Shown: in pieces, positions 8,307 to 16,597 of the stretch
How the letters are laid out: each line of letters starts with the position of its first letter
Numbering within the stretch: the first letter of the stretch is position 1
Assembly (NCBI GenBank): GCA_003021175.1
Contig: PXQV01000015.1
Coordinates: 244,170-308,169 of the forward strand
DNA: 64,000 nucleotides
From: Halobacteriales archaeon QH_7_66_36
Lineage (GTDB): Archaea > Halobacteriota > Halobacteria > Halobacteriales > Haloarculaceae
Reading direction: 5' to 3'
Translations under genes and position numbers: made by a program
The notes under the pieces: generated by a model
Told to the model about the DNA's origin: nothing
The model's database searches: none
What the model saw: the letters and a program-made list of their open reading frames with translations, nothing else

Positions 8307-9431
8307 ATGACGCACAGCGACGAGAACAAAGTCGATGGAATCGTCCTCGTCACCGAGGACGCACAGGAGTATCTAAACCCGAGACAGGAAGTCACGTACC
8401 GCGAGCACCGGCGAGAACTCGCGGAGTGGATGCTCGCACTCGGAAAGAACCCGGACAAAGCCACAGGCTACAGCCACTCCACGGCCAAGAACAGGATGAA
8501 CCGCTTGGACTTGTTCTACCGCTTCATCTGGGACAGGAAAGGCCGGTACATCCAGGAACTGACGACCGAGCACGCCGACGACTGGATGCGGCACTTGGCG
8601 ACCGAGGAGATGAAAGAGTCCACGAAGAACCATTACCAGAAAGCCGCTAAAACCCTGTTCAAGTGGAAACGCGAGGCCCGAAACAAGGACGTAGAATGGG
8701 AACCCGAGATCGAATACAGCGACCCCAGTACGACTTACACTCCACGGGACTACCTAACCAAAGACGACCGCCGCAAGATGAGAGAAGCCGCCATGGAGTA
8801 CGGCTCGGTACCCCACTACAACAGTGTAACCCCTGAAGAACGCGAACGCTGGAAGACATACCTCTCACAGCGACTCCAGAAGCCAAAGGAGGAAGTCACG
8901 ATGAAGGACTGGGAACGAGCCAACTCCTTCAAATACACCTCGATGATCCACGTCGCACTTGACGCGGGCCTACGTCCTATCGAGATAAAACGCTCTAACG
9001 TTCAGTGGGTCGACACGGAAAACGGCGTCCTCAGAATACCACGCGAAGAAAGCTCGAAGAACCGGGAAAACTGGATAGTCGCACTGAAAGAAGAAACCAG
9101 TCAAATCTTGAAACGCTGGCTCAACGAACGCGAGACACGGGAGAAGTACGACGGCCGGGACGCACTCTGGCTCACCATGTACGAAAACCGCTACAACAAA
9201 GACAGCTTCCGAGACGTCTTCCGCAAAATCGCCAAAGAAGCCAACCTCGACCTCGAAAACCGAGACCTCACACCCTACTCAATACGCCACAGTACAGCGA
9301 CCTACATAGCCGAAGAAGAAGGACTCGCAGTAGCCGCCCAGCAGTGTAGACACAAGTCGAAGAGAACTACTGAGAAATACGAGCACAGCTCCACCACCAG
9401 GCAACAAGACGCCGTCAACAACATAGACTAA
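8307..9431 (+). CDS. Tyrosine recombinase (element integrase)
   Basis: This 374-residue site-specific recombinase has an N-terminal SAM-like core-binding domain (about 20-110). The catalytic domain follows, with the first Arg in DAGLRPIEIKR, the second conserved box YSIRHSTATYIAEE (Tyr in place of the usual first His of HxxR), a later His in CRHKS, and the nucleophile Tyr in TTEKYEH near the C terminus. It presumably catalyses integration into and excision from the tRNA-Thr gene. A GTG nine bases upstream (8298) is an alternative start. An AT-rich promoter region (tatatatttaaaat, about 8250-8264) precedes it. Confidence 0.9.
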   Translation: MTHSDENKVDGIVLVTEDAQEYLNPRQEVTYREHRRELAEWMLALGKNPDKATGYSHSTAKNRMNRLDLFYRFIWDRKGRYIQELTTEHADDWMRHLATEEMKESTKNHYQKAAKTLFKWKREARNKDVEWEPEIEYSDPSTTYTPRDYLTKDDRRKMREAAMEYGSVPHYNSVTPEERERWKTYLSQRLQKPKEEVTMKDWERANSFKYTSMIHVALDAGLRPIEIKRSNVQWVDTENGVLRIPREESSKNRENWIVALKEETSQILKRWLNERETREKYDGRDALWLTMYENRYNKDSFRDVFRKIAKEANLDLENRDLTPYSIRHSTATYIAEEEGLAVAAQQCRHKSKRTTEKYEHSSTTRQQDAVNNID

Positions 9432-9678
9432 ACACCACCTTCTCCTCTTCCCCTCGCAGTGAACCCGTACACGGCAGTAAGTCGTTCAAATTTAGGACCT
9501 GATTCAGACCTTCCTGTCCAACCAGGGAAGAAGTGGTAAGACCTGTTTCAGGGCTGTTTTTCTGGACCGGGTGGTTAGGTTCTGACCTGTTTCTGGTGCT
9601 GGTTTCCCAACCCTAACTGTCTAAGTGTAATATAATTATTTAAAAGTTATAGACAATATGTAAGATAAGGTGATTGTA

Positions 9679-9990
9679 TTGGACTCGGGACACAGTATTA
9701 CCTGCAAATGCGGTGAAAACTTCAAAACCAGCGAAGAACATACCCGGCACGTCGCAATCCAGGAAGTACTGGAAGAGGTGAAGCGCATCGGCGGAGAGAA
9801 ATTCTACAGACAGGCCAAGGCCTGGGGAGAAGACGCCCACAGCGGAGACCTCCAAGAATTCACGGCAAACCACGACCTCGAATTAAAGCCGGAGAACGCC
9901 ACCCGGATAGCGAAGAAAGAACTCATCTACATGATTCGACACCACGACGAGCACCACCTTGACCAGTACAATGTAGGTGGTAACGAGTGA
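9679..9990 (+). CDS. Small zinc-finger protein
   Basis: The product is about 103 residues. Near its N terminus it carries a compact C2H2-like finger (CKCGENFKTSEEHTRH), followed by a helical, charged body with HHDEHH near the end. It overlaps the start of the RadC-like gene by 4 bases. The start is uncertain: a GTG at 9670 is possible, but the TTG at 9679 sits 5 bases after a GGTGA ribosome-binding motif, the same arrangement as other genes of this element. The function is unknown; operon context suggests element maintenance. Confidence 0.6.
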   Translation: MDSGHSITCKCGENFKTSEEHTRHVAIQEVLEEVKRIGGEKFYRQAKAWGEDAHSGDLQEFTANHDLELKPENATRIAKKELIYMIRHHDEHHLDQYNVGGNE

Positions 9991-10421
9991 AGCAGGAACT
10001 CGGCAACCTCACGGTGAAAGCCGAAATCAAGGAACAAGAGCCGGAGGCCATCGAATCACTTCACGACGTTATCGACCGGTACAAATCCCTGAAATACGAG
10101 CAGAAGGAGCACCTGTACGCCGTCTTCCTAACCAATGACAACCAGTTCATCGCGGACAAGCTAATCGGCTTAGGAACCAACGACTCAGTTCAAACCGACC
10201 TACAGGATGTAGTCAGGGCTGCCGCAGTCACCAACGCCGGTGCAGCCATCCTCGTACACAACCACCCCTCCGGCAGTTCTACGGCTACAGCAAAAGACAT
10301 CGAAACCACTCAGAAAACCCACGAAGTACTGGAGAAGATCAACGTCGAACTACTCGACCACGTCATCGTCACCAGACACAGCAGCTACAGTATGAGGCGG
10401 AAAACCGATGGACCATTATAA
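9987..10421 (+). CDS. RadC/JAB-domain protein
   Basis: This 144-residue protein has the JAB/MPN metalloprotease-like fold of RadC. The motif HNHPSGSSTATAKD (His-x-His, then Asp at about 93) lies in the middle, after the GTNDSVQ and VVRAAAVTNAGAAILV strands, and DHVIVT lies near the end. RadC-like proteins are frequent on mobile elements; their biochemical role is unsettled. The GTG start follows GGTGG with a 6-base spacer and overlaps the previous gene. The C-terminal tail (after VIVTRHSSYS) is short compared with full RadC. Confidence 0.8.
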   Translation: MKQELGNLTVKAEIKEQEPEAIESLHDVIDRYKSLKYEQKEHLYAVFLTNDNQFIADKLIGLGTNDSVQTDLQDVVRAAAVTNAGAAILVHNHPSGSSTATAKDIETTQKTHEVLEKINVELLDHVIVTRHSSYSMRRKTDGPL

Positions 10422-10509
10422 ACACTGGCCTCGTCTTCTCCTTCTAGATCCGGAATCCGTGGAGTTCTCTAATAAAAATCAATCTTCTAACTACTTGTAC
10501 AGAGACAGG

Positions 10510-10740
10510 ATGGACACGAAGACAGTACTTGAAGAATACGGGCTCTCACGAGAAACAGCAGCCAAATACGTCGACGCGATCACGCGGCAGAACCAGACAC
10601 AGACCGCAGAAGAGCTCAACGTATCGCGCGACACAATCAACCGCTACAAAAACGCCTTCTCAGAGATGAACGCGCAGGAACGACTCCTTCTCATCTCCAC
10701 GCTAACCCAAGAAAAGCTCCTCGACCAAGCCACAGAGTGA
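10510..10740 (+). CDS. Small helix-turn-helix protein
   Basis: This 76-residue protein has a clear HTH in its middle (TAEELNVSRDTINRYKNAF, about 38-56) preceded by a second short HTH-like stretch (YGLSRETAAKYVDAI). It resembles resolvase/transposase-type or phage regulatory HTHs. The open frame extends upstream to 10408, but the ATG at 10510 follows AT-rich DNA and gives a compact domain. It may regulate the short operon around it. Confidence 0.55.
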   Translation: MDTKTVLEEYGLSRETAAKYVDAITRQNQTQTAEELNVSRDTINRYKNAFSEMNAQERLLLISTLTQEKLLDQATE

Positions 10741-10747
10741 TCCATCT

Positions 10748-10957
10748 ATCGCGCAGGCATACCAGAAAGGAGACCGCGTCAAACTCATACTCGACAAAGA
10801 AACTGGTCCAGACAACCACCTTCACGGCAAGACCGGTGAAATCATCGACGTAGAATTCGACGACGCCGCAGGAAGAACTACAACAGCACTTCTGAGTACG
10901 TCCGTGAAGCACTACGCGACAAGGTGGAGGAAGATCTTGTTCTACGTCCTGAAGTAG
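10748..10957 (+). CDS. KOW/L21e-like small ORF, possible AUC start
   Basis: The frame encodes a peptide with YQKGDRVKLILDKETG, then HLHGKTGEIIDVEFDD, a pattern like the KOW-type barrel of ribosomal protein L21e and related small proteins. There is no ATG, GTG or TTG in frame; an ATC at 10748 lies 7 bases after GAGTGA. After about residue 38 the frame loses its protein-like look, while an overlapping frame becomes RHH-antitoxin-like. The ORF may therefore be the front half of a frameshifted or recombined gene. Confidence 0.35.
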   Translation: MAQAYQKGDRVKLILDKETGPDNHLHGKTGEIIDVEFDDAAGRTTTALLSTSVKHYATRWRKILFYVLK

Positions 10958-11055
10958 CTGAAAAGCTGCGGAAACGACTCAAGGAGTACGAGGAAGGCGA
11001 GTCTGAAGGCTACACTCTCGAAGAGTTAGACGAGGAACTCGGGTTGTCTGAATGA
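10855..11055 (+). pseudogene. ParD/RHH-type antitoxin remnant
   Basis: In the third frame the sequence reads NSTSEYVREALRDKVEED, typical of helix 1-2 of ribbon-helix-helix antitoxins. An acidic C-terminal tail (YTLEELDEELGLSE) follows, and the stop overlaps the RelE/ParE start by 4 bases (ATGA), as in working toxin-antitoxin pairs. The N-terminal beta strand that binds DNA and a normal start codon are missing; the KOW-like ORF occupies that position in another frame. Either the antitoxin is truncated or it is made by frameshifting from the upstream ORF. Confidence 0.45.
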
Positions 11056-11348
11056 AGCTTGATGTCCGGAAAGGCGCTGTAGAAGACCTGAAACAAATGA
11101 GTGAACAGGTTCAGAGACAGGTTAGAGACGAGATCGAGGACTTGAGCGACAACCCGCTGGGGGAGAACACTTTCCTTCTCAACAAGCAAGGCCTGAGAAT
11201 ATACCGCCTCAAACTGAAAGACAACAACTTAGACCACCGCATCTTCTTCGACCTGGACGAAGACACAGTCGTCATACTCGGAGTAATGCATCGAGACAAC
11301 GTCTACACACCCGAATCAATCAAGAAATTGACCTCCTCCACGCCCTGA
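11052..11348 (+). CDS. RelE/ParE-family toxin
   Basis: This 98-residue protein has the RelE/ParE fold signature: an N-terminal KGAVEDLKQM helix, IEDLSDNPLG, then strands around YRLKLKD, HRIFFDLDEDTVVILGVMHRDNVY. It is probably an mRNA interferase or gyrase-type toxin partnered by the RHH remnant upstream. The last residues (TSSTP) are encoded by the first bases of the IS605-type end that follows, so the native C terminus seems to have been replaced by insertion. Confidence 0.75.
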   Translation: MKLDVRKGAVEDLKQMSEQVQRQVRDEIEDLSDNPLGENTFLLNKQGLRIYRLKLKDNNLDHRIFFDLDEDTVVILGVMHRDNVYTPESIKKLTSSTP

Positions 11349-11780
11349 AGGACGTGGAATCCGGCCATCGGATTTCCGCCAAGTGAGGCGTTCGAGGTTC
11401 CAACCCGCACTCAAGGGGAACCGGCAGCATACCGGAGGAACTCTCGTTTCCTCCCCTGTATAGGGCTGTGGCCCGGTCAAACAGGCCCCATCGGAATCCG
11501 TGTCATCGCCGTGGGAACCACGCTGATTCCCCACCCCTTGTGGTTCGGGGACGGCATCTCACCGATTCCGTAGCACTTCTTTGTATATGGGACCACAGCA
11601 AAATGCTTGCGGTGAGAAATCCCGACCAGCCACCGTCCATGAATTGTGACCGCTGTGTCCGCTCAACCCCCGCCTGTTCGGTCCTCAGTTCCGACACCTG
11701 TCGGAACACTAGTCACTCACGGGAAGACGGGGGTATGCGCTCGTCTCTCTATCAAGTCACGACATTAAATCGACTTTGAC
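11335..11780 (-). mobile_element. Solo right-end remnant of an IS605/IS1341-type element
   Basis: The block starts with a hairpin CCACGCCC-tgaa-GGACGTGG preceded by gacctcct. I recognise this as the subterminal hairpin found at the tnpB 3' end of haloarchaeal IS1341/IS605 elements (from memory of such ends, not a search). About 400 bp of structured, GC-richer DNA follows without a convincing gene; the minus-strand frame at 11503-11709 does not show TnpB motifs. In such elements this end encodes the TnpB guide RNA scaffold, so a guide-RNA relic is possible. The outer limit near 11780 is approximate. Confidence 0.45.
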
Positions 11781-11915
11781 CTATTTCTACAACTTGGAGA
11801 GTTCGTCAGCTAGGTCTTCTGACTGGTCCAGTTGATTTCTGATTCTTAGATTGTTATACCTGCGGGAAAATGGCCAAGCCAAGTTTAATGACCGTCTCCT
11901 AATCAGTTATTGTAT

Positions 11916-13313
11916 ATGGCTGATTTACCGGATGACCTGGATAAGGAAGATATTGATGAGGAAGCGCTGCGGGAATTTATAATAGAACAAGTGACCAAGG
12001 ATACTCTTGTTCGAGATGCATTCAGTAGGGCGAAAAAGAGTCAATGGGTCGAAGACAGCCTTCTTCAGGAACATCCAGAGATTGCAGTTGATCTGGTTCA
12101 GACGATCATGCTGATTAGCCTTGTTTCCGATAAAGAAATTGAATATTATTTAGAAAACGAGGATAGATGTTCTGAGATCTACGATATGGTTGTTTCTGAC
12201 TTCGACAATGGAGAGGTCTCTGAAGAGTTGAAATCGATCCATGAAGAGAATGCAGAGCCAGTTCTAGAAAAGATAGATGAATTGATTGAAGATCGGAAAC
12301 AAAAGATCTACGGAGAGAAATATCAGGAGATGCAGGACATCCAGGCGTCTGATCGTAATAACAAGGACGAAATATTGGAGAGAATAAAGAAACCCTTCAA
12401 AGAAGATCCTGCAAACGAAAATCTCTGGACTGAAATTAATATACTGGAAAAAGACAAAAAGAGGGTGAAATCCTTCCCCTACTCACAGTCGGATGTTGAG
12501 GAGGGGACCAGAGCGATATCTGGCGATGAACGAGCGAAAGAGAAACACTACGCAGTTCAAATCTGGAACCCAGAGCTACACACCACAGTATACAGTTCTG
12601 AGGAAGAGTACGATGAGTTCCCTCTGAAGTGGCTCACTCATTTGCCTATTCACCAAGATCGGTTGCTTTACAGACAATGGCAAGATACGGGTGACCTCCC
12701 AGAAGAATATCTCGTTAATGAGGTCCAGAGTGAGGGCTATCTTGACAACCTGTATGCTGAAACCCAGAAGGTACCATTCTTCCAAGAGCGAGGAGACATA
12801 ATTGAAGAAATCGTCGACAACTACAGGGACGAGCGATTTGCCTCAGTTATTAATCTGATTCTCCCACAAATTGAATCGTTCGTCTGGATCTATGCCGCTT
12901 ATCTCCAGGAACACAAGAACGAGGAAATTCTGTTGAATGCCAACTTCAACCATTTCTGGCGTTTCAATCCCAGAGATCATGATAATCTATCTCTGAAGAA
13001 TACAGAAGGTAATGAGATGGAGTCTCCAAGTGTGAAGGATCTTATTTCGGAGACTGTCGTTCAAGATTACCTAAATGAGGATATGGTCGAGTATTTCGTT
13101 GACGAACTGTTCGTGGAACGCAACCCGATTCTCCATGGGAACGTATCGGACTATCATTCAAAAATTGAGGCGAGTAAGAAGATTGTTTTCTTCAATAACC
13201 TTCTAGACCGAGTAACAGGAGAAATCACTGAAGACTTAGCAGAACAAGTGGAGGATGCAGTCGACTTTGAGACAGATATCTCAGACTTTGCCACACAAGA
13301 TAGTGATTCATAG
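11916..13313 (+). CDS. Large acidic protein with C-terminal HEPN/Abi-like motif
   Basis: The 465-residue protein is not recognised as a whole. The first 200 residues are helical and very acidic. Near the C terminus, VERNPILHGNVSDY forms an RX4H motif (Arg-Asn-x3-His) followed by a helical segment, the pattern of HEPN-like ribonuclease or Abi/Apea-type domains. It may therefore be a stand-alone abortive-infection or stress RNase. Base composition is AT-richer than neighbouring element genes. The ATG at 11916 follows a TATA-like tract (agtttaatg, 11881-11889). It converges on the regulator at 13308, overlapping by 6 bases. Confidence 0.55.
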   Translation: MADLPDDLDKEDIDEEALREFIIEQVTKDTLVRDAFSRAKKSQWVEDSLLQEHPEIAVDLVQTIMLISLVSDKEIEYYLENEDRCSEIYDMVVSDFDNGEVSEELKSIHEENAEPVLEKIDELIEDRKQKIYGEKYQEMQDIQASDRNNKDEILERIKKPFKEDPANENLWTEINILEKDKKRVKSFPYSQSDVEEGTRAISGDERAKEKHYAVQIWNPELHTTVYSSEEEYDEFPLKWLTHLPIHQDRLLYRQWQDTGDLPEEYLVNEVQSEGYLDNLYAETQKVPFFQERGDIIEEIVDNYRDERFASVINLILPQIESFVWIYAAYLQEHKNEEILLNANFNHFWRFNPRDHDNLSLKNTEGNEMESPSVKDLISETVVQDYLNEDMVEYFVDELFVERNPILHGNVSDYHSKIEASKKIVFFNNLLDRVTGEITEDLAEQVEDAVDFETDISDFATQDSDS

Positions 13314-13715
13314 ATGCTCCTGAACCTGTCTTCTAAAAGATTCTAGCGAACCTTGGAGGTCCTCTATCTCTGCCTCCATTCGATTGACTTTCTCCACCAG
13401 TTCTCTTTGACTCAGGTTTTCGTACTCGTCTATATCCTCTCGCTCCGAGTGCTTCAAGTGCTGTTTCCCTTTCCCTGTTAGTTCTGCCTTCTTCGGGTGT
13501 TGGAAGACTCGTTTCTGGCCGTCGATTACTCGTTCTACTGTGCCTTCGGGTTTCGACACTTCTACGAGTCCAAGCTTCTCTAATTTCTGGAAGGCGTAGG
13601 TGACGTGGTGGTTTTCCAGGGTGGTGTCTTGGGTGATCTTCTGTACGTCGTCGTTTTCCTGTTCTACTTGTTGGAGTATGAGGTGTTCTTTATCGCGTAG
13701 TTCGTGGTCAGTCAT
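13308..13715 (-). CDS. Winged-helix regulator with coiled-coil tail
   Basis: The 135-residue product has an N-terminal winged helix (about 8-60: ILQQVEQENDDVQKITQ, then HHVTYAFQKLEKLGLV). A wing with KAELTGKGKQHL follows, then a C-terminal coiled coil (about 95-133, rich in Glu, Leu and Arg). It is the last gene of the minus-strand conjugation operon and overlaps the VirD4-like gene by 8 bases, so it may control transfer genes or assist the coupling ATPase. A PadR/MarR-like fold is likely but not assigned. Confidence 0.65.
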   Translation of the reverse strand: MTDHELRDKEHLILQQVEQENDDVQKITQDTTLENHHVTYAFQKLEKLGLVEVSKPEGTVERVIDGQKRVFQHPKKAELTGKGKQHLKHSEREDIDEYENLSQRELVEKVNRMEAEIEDLQGSLESFRRQVQEHL

Positions 13716-15627
13716 CGCCTTCGGTTAGGACGCACTGTGTTTCGAGTGCGGAGCAGAACCCGTCCTCTTCTCGGTAGAGGCAGAAGTTTTCCAAGTCTTC
13801 GCGTTCGTTGTGCTCCAGTTCCGGGCATTCGTTTTCGACTTCGTCCTGCTCCTCTAACTCTTCTCCAGCGAGTTCCAGTATCCGGTACTCCGCTTCTTTG
13901 AGTTCTTCTATTTCAGTGATGGGTTCGCCGTCTTCGCTGGTGTAGTGGCTGTAGCTGCCTTCTTGATCTTCGTACTCTGATCCTCTCCTGTTGACGGGGT
14001 CGGAGACGATGTTTTCCAGTTTCGCGGCTTTCCCTTCTTCGACGACAAAGAACACTTCTCGTCCTTGTTCAAGGCCGCGTTTCAGGTTTTTCAGGACTTT
14101 GCCGGGTTTGGTGAGTGTGGAGTGTTCTGCTTCGAGGTGTGCTACTTCGTTGTCGGGTAGGTGTACGTGGCCGTCCGGTTTTTCTTCCTCGTGGTCTTGG
14201 TATAGCAGGTTGACTTGGAACCCTCTTTTTTCTAGATCTTGTTTGGCTGCGGCGAGGAGTTCCTGGTGTGTTTCCTGTCCGGCGTTGGCCTGGTTCCCAA
14301 GTGATTGGTCGAGCTGGACCTGGGTCTTTTTCGAGGTGTGTGCTGCGGCTTTCTCCTCTTTGATTTTGTCGACGTCGCTGTGGTCGGCTTCCCAGGGTGG
14401 GTAGGTGTCGAACTTGACGGCGTCTCTCTGGTTTTTCTCTGAGGGTTTCTGGATGACGGCGCGGAACTTCCCTAATCCTTTCAGTTCTTGCTTCTGGATG
14501 CCTTGGAGCATCCCGGTGATCCGGTTGATGTCCTCGCTTCCGCTCGGGTTGAAGCAGATTTTTGTGCGGCAGTTGTTGGTGACGGCCCTTCGCATCTCTG
14601 GTGAGAGTTGGTGGAGGTACTGGGTGGCGAGCCAGCAGCCTAGCCGGTATTCGCGGGCTTCGGAGAGGATTTTGGTGAAGTTGCTGCCTTCTCCTGCGAA
14701 GTTCTGGAGTTCGTCGACGTAGAGGAAGAACGGTGTACGTTGTTCTTCTGGTTGTGTGATCCGGCTTTGTGCTGCTGCCCAGACCTTGGTGATAACTATA
14801 GAGCCGACGAGCTCGGAGACTGTGCTTCCAACTTCTCCTTTCTGGATGTCGACGAGGATGATCTTCCCGTTGTTGACGGCTTCTCTAAAATCGAGTCCGG
14901 ATTCTTCTGCGCCGATGACTCTGCGGATGGTCGGGTTCATCACGAAGTCGTTCAGTCGGCGCTGCAACGGCTCCATCTCGTAACTGGTCATGTCTTCTTT
15001 GACCCGGACGAGTTGTTCCCGGATGACGGAGTCCTCTGTCTGATCGATCAAGTCAGTCAAAGGCTCTTCCTGGATTACGCAGCGGAAGACGTCGACCAGT
15101 GTTTTCGAGCTGTTTTGTTTGATGTTGAGGTCGAGATGCGCTCTCAGAAGGGTTTCGAGGACTCGTCCGAACTGGTCGCCCCAGTTTTCGCTTTGGCGTT
15201 TGAACAGGTCGATGAGGTCGGAGACGATGATCTCTTTCTGGTTCTCCAGTTGTGCTGTGTTCATGTCCTCCGTGACCTGTGGCTCTAAGACGTTTATCGG
15301 GGTGACAGGGTCTTGTGCCGGGTTGATGTAGATTACGTCGTCTAGCCTGTCTTCGGGGAGTTTGGCGAGGAGTTCGTCTATGAGGCTGCCTTTGGGGTTG
15401 ATGAGGCAGAGTCCGTGGTCTTTCTCGGCGTCCTGTAGGGCGACGTGGGCCAGTAACTGGCTTTTGCCGAATCCGGTGGGTCCGATGTTGAGGATGTGTG
15501 TCTGCCTGTATTCGTCGTTGAGTCCGACGTTTTCTTCGACGTCGAGCTGGCTTTCGCGGGTTCCGACGTAGGTGGTGTTGAGGTTTTCTGTGCTTTCAAT
15601 GAGTTTGCGGGTTTCTTCCGGGTTCAT
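13708..15627 (-). CDS. VirD4/TraD-like coupling ATPase
   Basis: This 639-residue P-loop ATPase has Walker A GPTGFGKS at 49-56 and a Walker B strand in FFLYVDELQNF. The region AREYRLGCWLATQYLHQL and the motif NNCRTKICFNPSG are typical of TraD/TraG/VirD4 proteins that feed DNA to a type IV secretion channel. No transmembrane anchor is visible at the N terminus, unlike bacterial VirD4. The C-terminal 200 residues are charged and end with several Cys (CPELEH, CLYREEDGFCSALETQC), perhaps metal-binding. It overlaps the next upstream gene by 4 bases. Confidence 0.85.
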   Translation of the reverse strand: MNPEETRKLIESTENLNTTYVGTRESQLDVEENVGLNDEYRQTHILNIGPTGFGKSQLLAHVALQDAEKDHGLCLINPKGSLIDELLAKLPEDRLDDVIYINPAQDPVTPINVLEPQVTEDMNTAQLENQKEIIVSDLIDLFKRQSENWGDQFGRVLETLLRAHLDLNIKQNSSKTLVDVFRCVIQEEPLTDLIDQTEDSVIREQLVRVKEDMTSYEMEPLQRRLNDFVMNPTIRRVIGAEESGLDFREAVNNGKIILVDIQKGEVGSTVSELVGSIVITKVWAAAQSRITQPEEQRTPFFLYVDELQNFAGEGSNFTKILSEAREYRLGCWLATQYLHQLSPEMRRAVTNNCRTKICFNPSGSEDINRITGMLQGIQKQELKGLGKFRAVIQKPSEKNQRDAVKFDTYPPWEADHSDVDKIKEEKAAAHTSKKTQVQLDQSLGNQANAGQETHQELLAAAKQDLEKRGFQVNLLYQDHEEEKPDGHVHLPDNEVAHLEAEHSTLTKPGKVLKNLKRGLEQGREVFFVVEEGKAAKLENIVSDPVNRRGSEYEDQEGSYSHYTSEDGEPITEIEELKEAEYRILELAGEELEEQDEVENECPELEHNEREDLENFCLYREEDGFCSALETQCVLTEGDD

Positions 15628-16595
15628 GGTTTTGCGTTCTGGATGTTTTCCTGCTGGGTGCTGGGGAGTGAGACGAGTGCGGCGAGTTCCGGGATGCTGG
15701 TTTGGAAGCTTCTACTCCAGCCTTTGAATCGCCTATCTGCTACTGCTTGTGCGAAGTCGATGAGCTGTGATTCCCGCAGGGCTCGGACGGTTTTCGTGTT
15801 AAGGTACTGGCCGGTATCCGGGTTTTCGAAGGTGTTGAAGCCGCCGCTAAGTTCTTTGACCCGGCTCCGGGTGTGTTCTTCCGCCCCGATTACGAGGAAC
15901 CTGATACTGGTGTGGAACCGGGTGGTTCCGGACTTGTTTTCGATGGCGTCGGCTTGTCGTTTTTCGCGTGGGGTCGCGTTTCTACTGCCCCAGAGTTTTT
16001 CTTTCTCTTTTCGCAGGTAGCCGATTCTCTGGTATGCGCGTCGACGCCAGTACCACCGCCGCAGTGGTTTCCCGATGACGGGTTGGAACAGGATCTGGAT
16101 CAGGAACTTTGTGTCCCTCATCGCGTGCCGGTGCAGTGCTGAGGCTATCGAGTTGTTGGCGGGTTCTTTGAATTCGTGTTGGAGCGGGTACCAGTCTTTC
16201 CGACCTGTGGTGAGGATTCCGCCGCCGACCGTATCTTCCTGTGTTACCGGGATGCCTCTCTCCCCGTCTTCGAACTGGATGCCGGGTATCTGGTTGGTGA
16301 GTTGTGTCCTCAGTTTCCGTTCTAACCGGATGTTGGAGGTGGAGAACTGGAACCTGACTTTGCGGGGGGTGTTGCGTCTGATTTCGAATGCGGCGACTGA
16401 TGACGTGTTTTTGAGGCCGAGCAATTTGGACTGTAGCTCGGTGATGGCTTTGATGAATTCTTCCGGTACTGCCGGGATTTTCTCGTGTTTCGGCGGCTGG
16501 ACTTCTATGGAGTGGAATCGTTTTTCGGGGTTCTGAAGCTGTTCGACTTGTTCTTCTGAGGGTTTCGTGGTGTAGTGGAAGAGTTGTTCGAGCAT
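15624..16595 (-). CDS. Conjugation-operon protein, likely partner of the coupling ATPase
   Basis: The protein is 323 residues. A beta-rich middle (AAFEIRRNTPRKVRFQFS, then LERKLRTQLTNQIPGIQF) resembles the N-terminal part of archaeal HerA/DUF87-type transfer ATPases, and a basic region with RRWYWRRR follows. It has no Walker motif, so it looks like the ATPase-free front half of a split transfer protein, with the ATPase encoded immediately downstream. It overlaps that gene by 4 bases and lies 2 bases from the VirB4-like gene. This role is inferred from position and general pattern. Confidence 0.6.
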   Translation of the reverse strand: MLEQLFHYTTKPSEEQVEQLQNPEKRFHSIEVQPPKHEKIPAVPEEFIKAITELQSKLLGLKNTSSVAAFEIRRNTPRKVRFQFSTSNIRLERKLRTQLTNQIPGIQFEDGERGIPVTQEDTVGGGILTTGRKDWYPLQHEFKEPANNSIASALHRHAMRDTKFLIQILFQPVIGKPLRRWYWRRRAYQRIGYLRKEKEKLWGSRNATPREKRQADAIENKSGTTRFHTSIRFLVIGAEEHTRSRVKELSGGFNTFENPDTGQYLNTKTVRALRESQLIDFAQAVADRRFKGWSRSFQTSIPELAALVSLPSTQQENIQNAKP

Positions 16596-16597
16596 TG

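Noticed and set aside
11503-11709. Minus-strand open frame inside the IS605-type remnant
   Set aside because: No TnpB or TnpA motif (no RuvC-like DED residues or HUH); probably the structured end region only.
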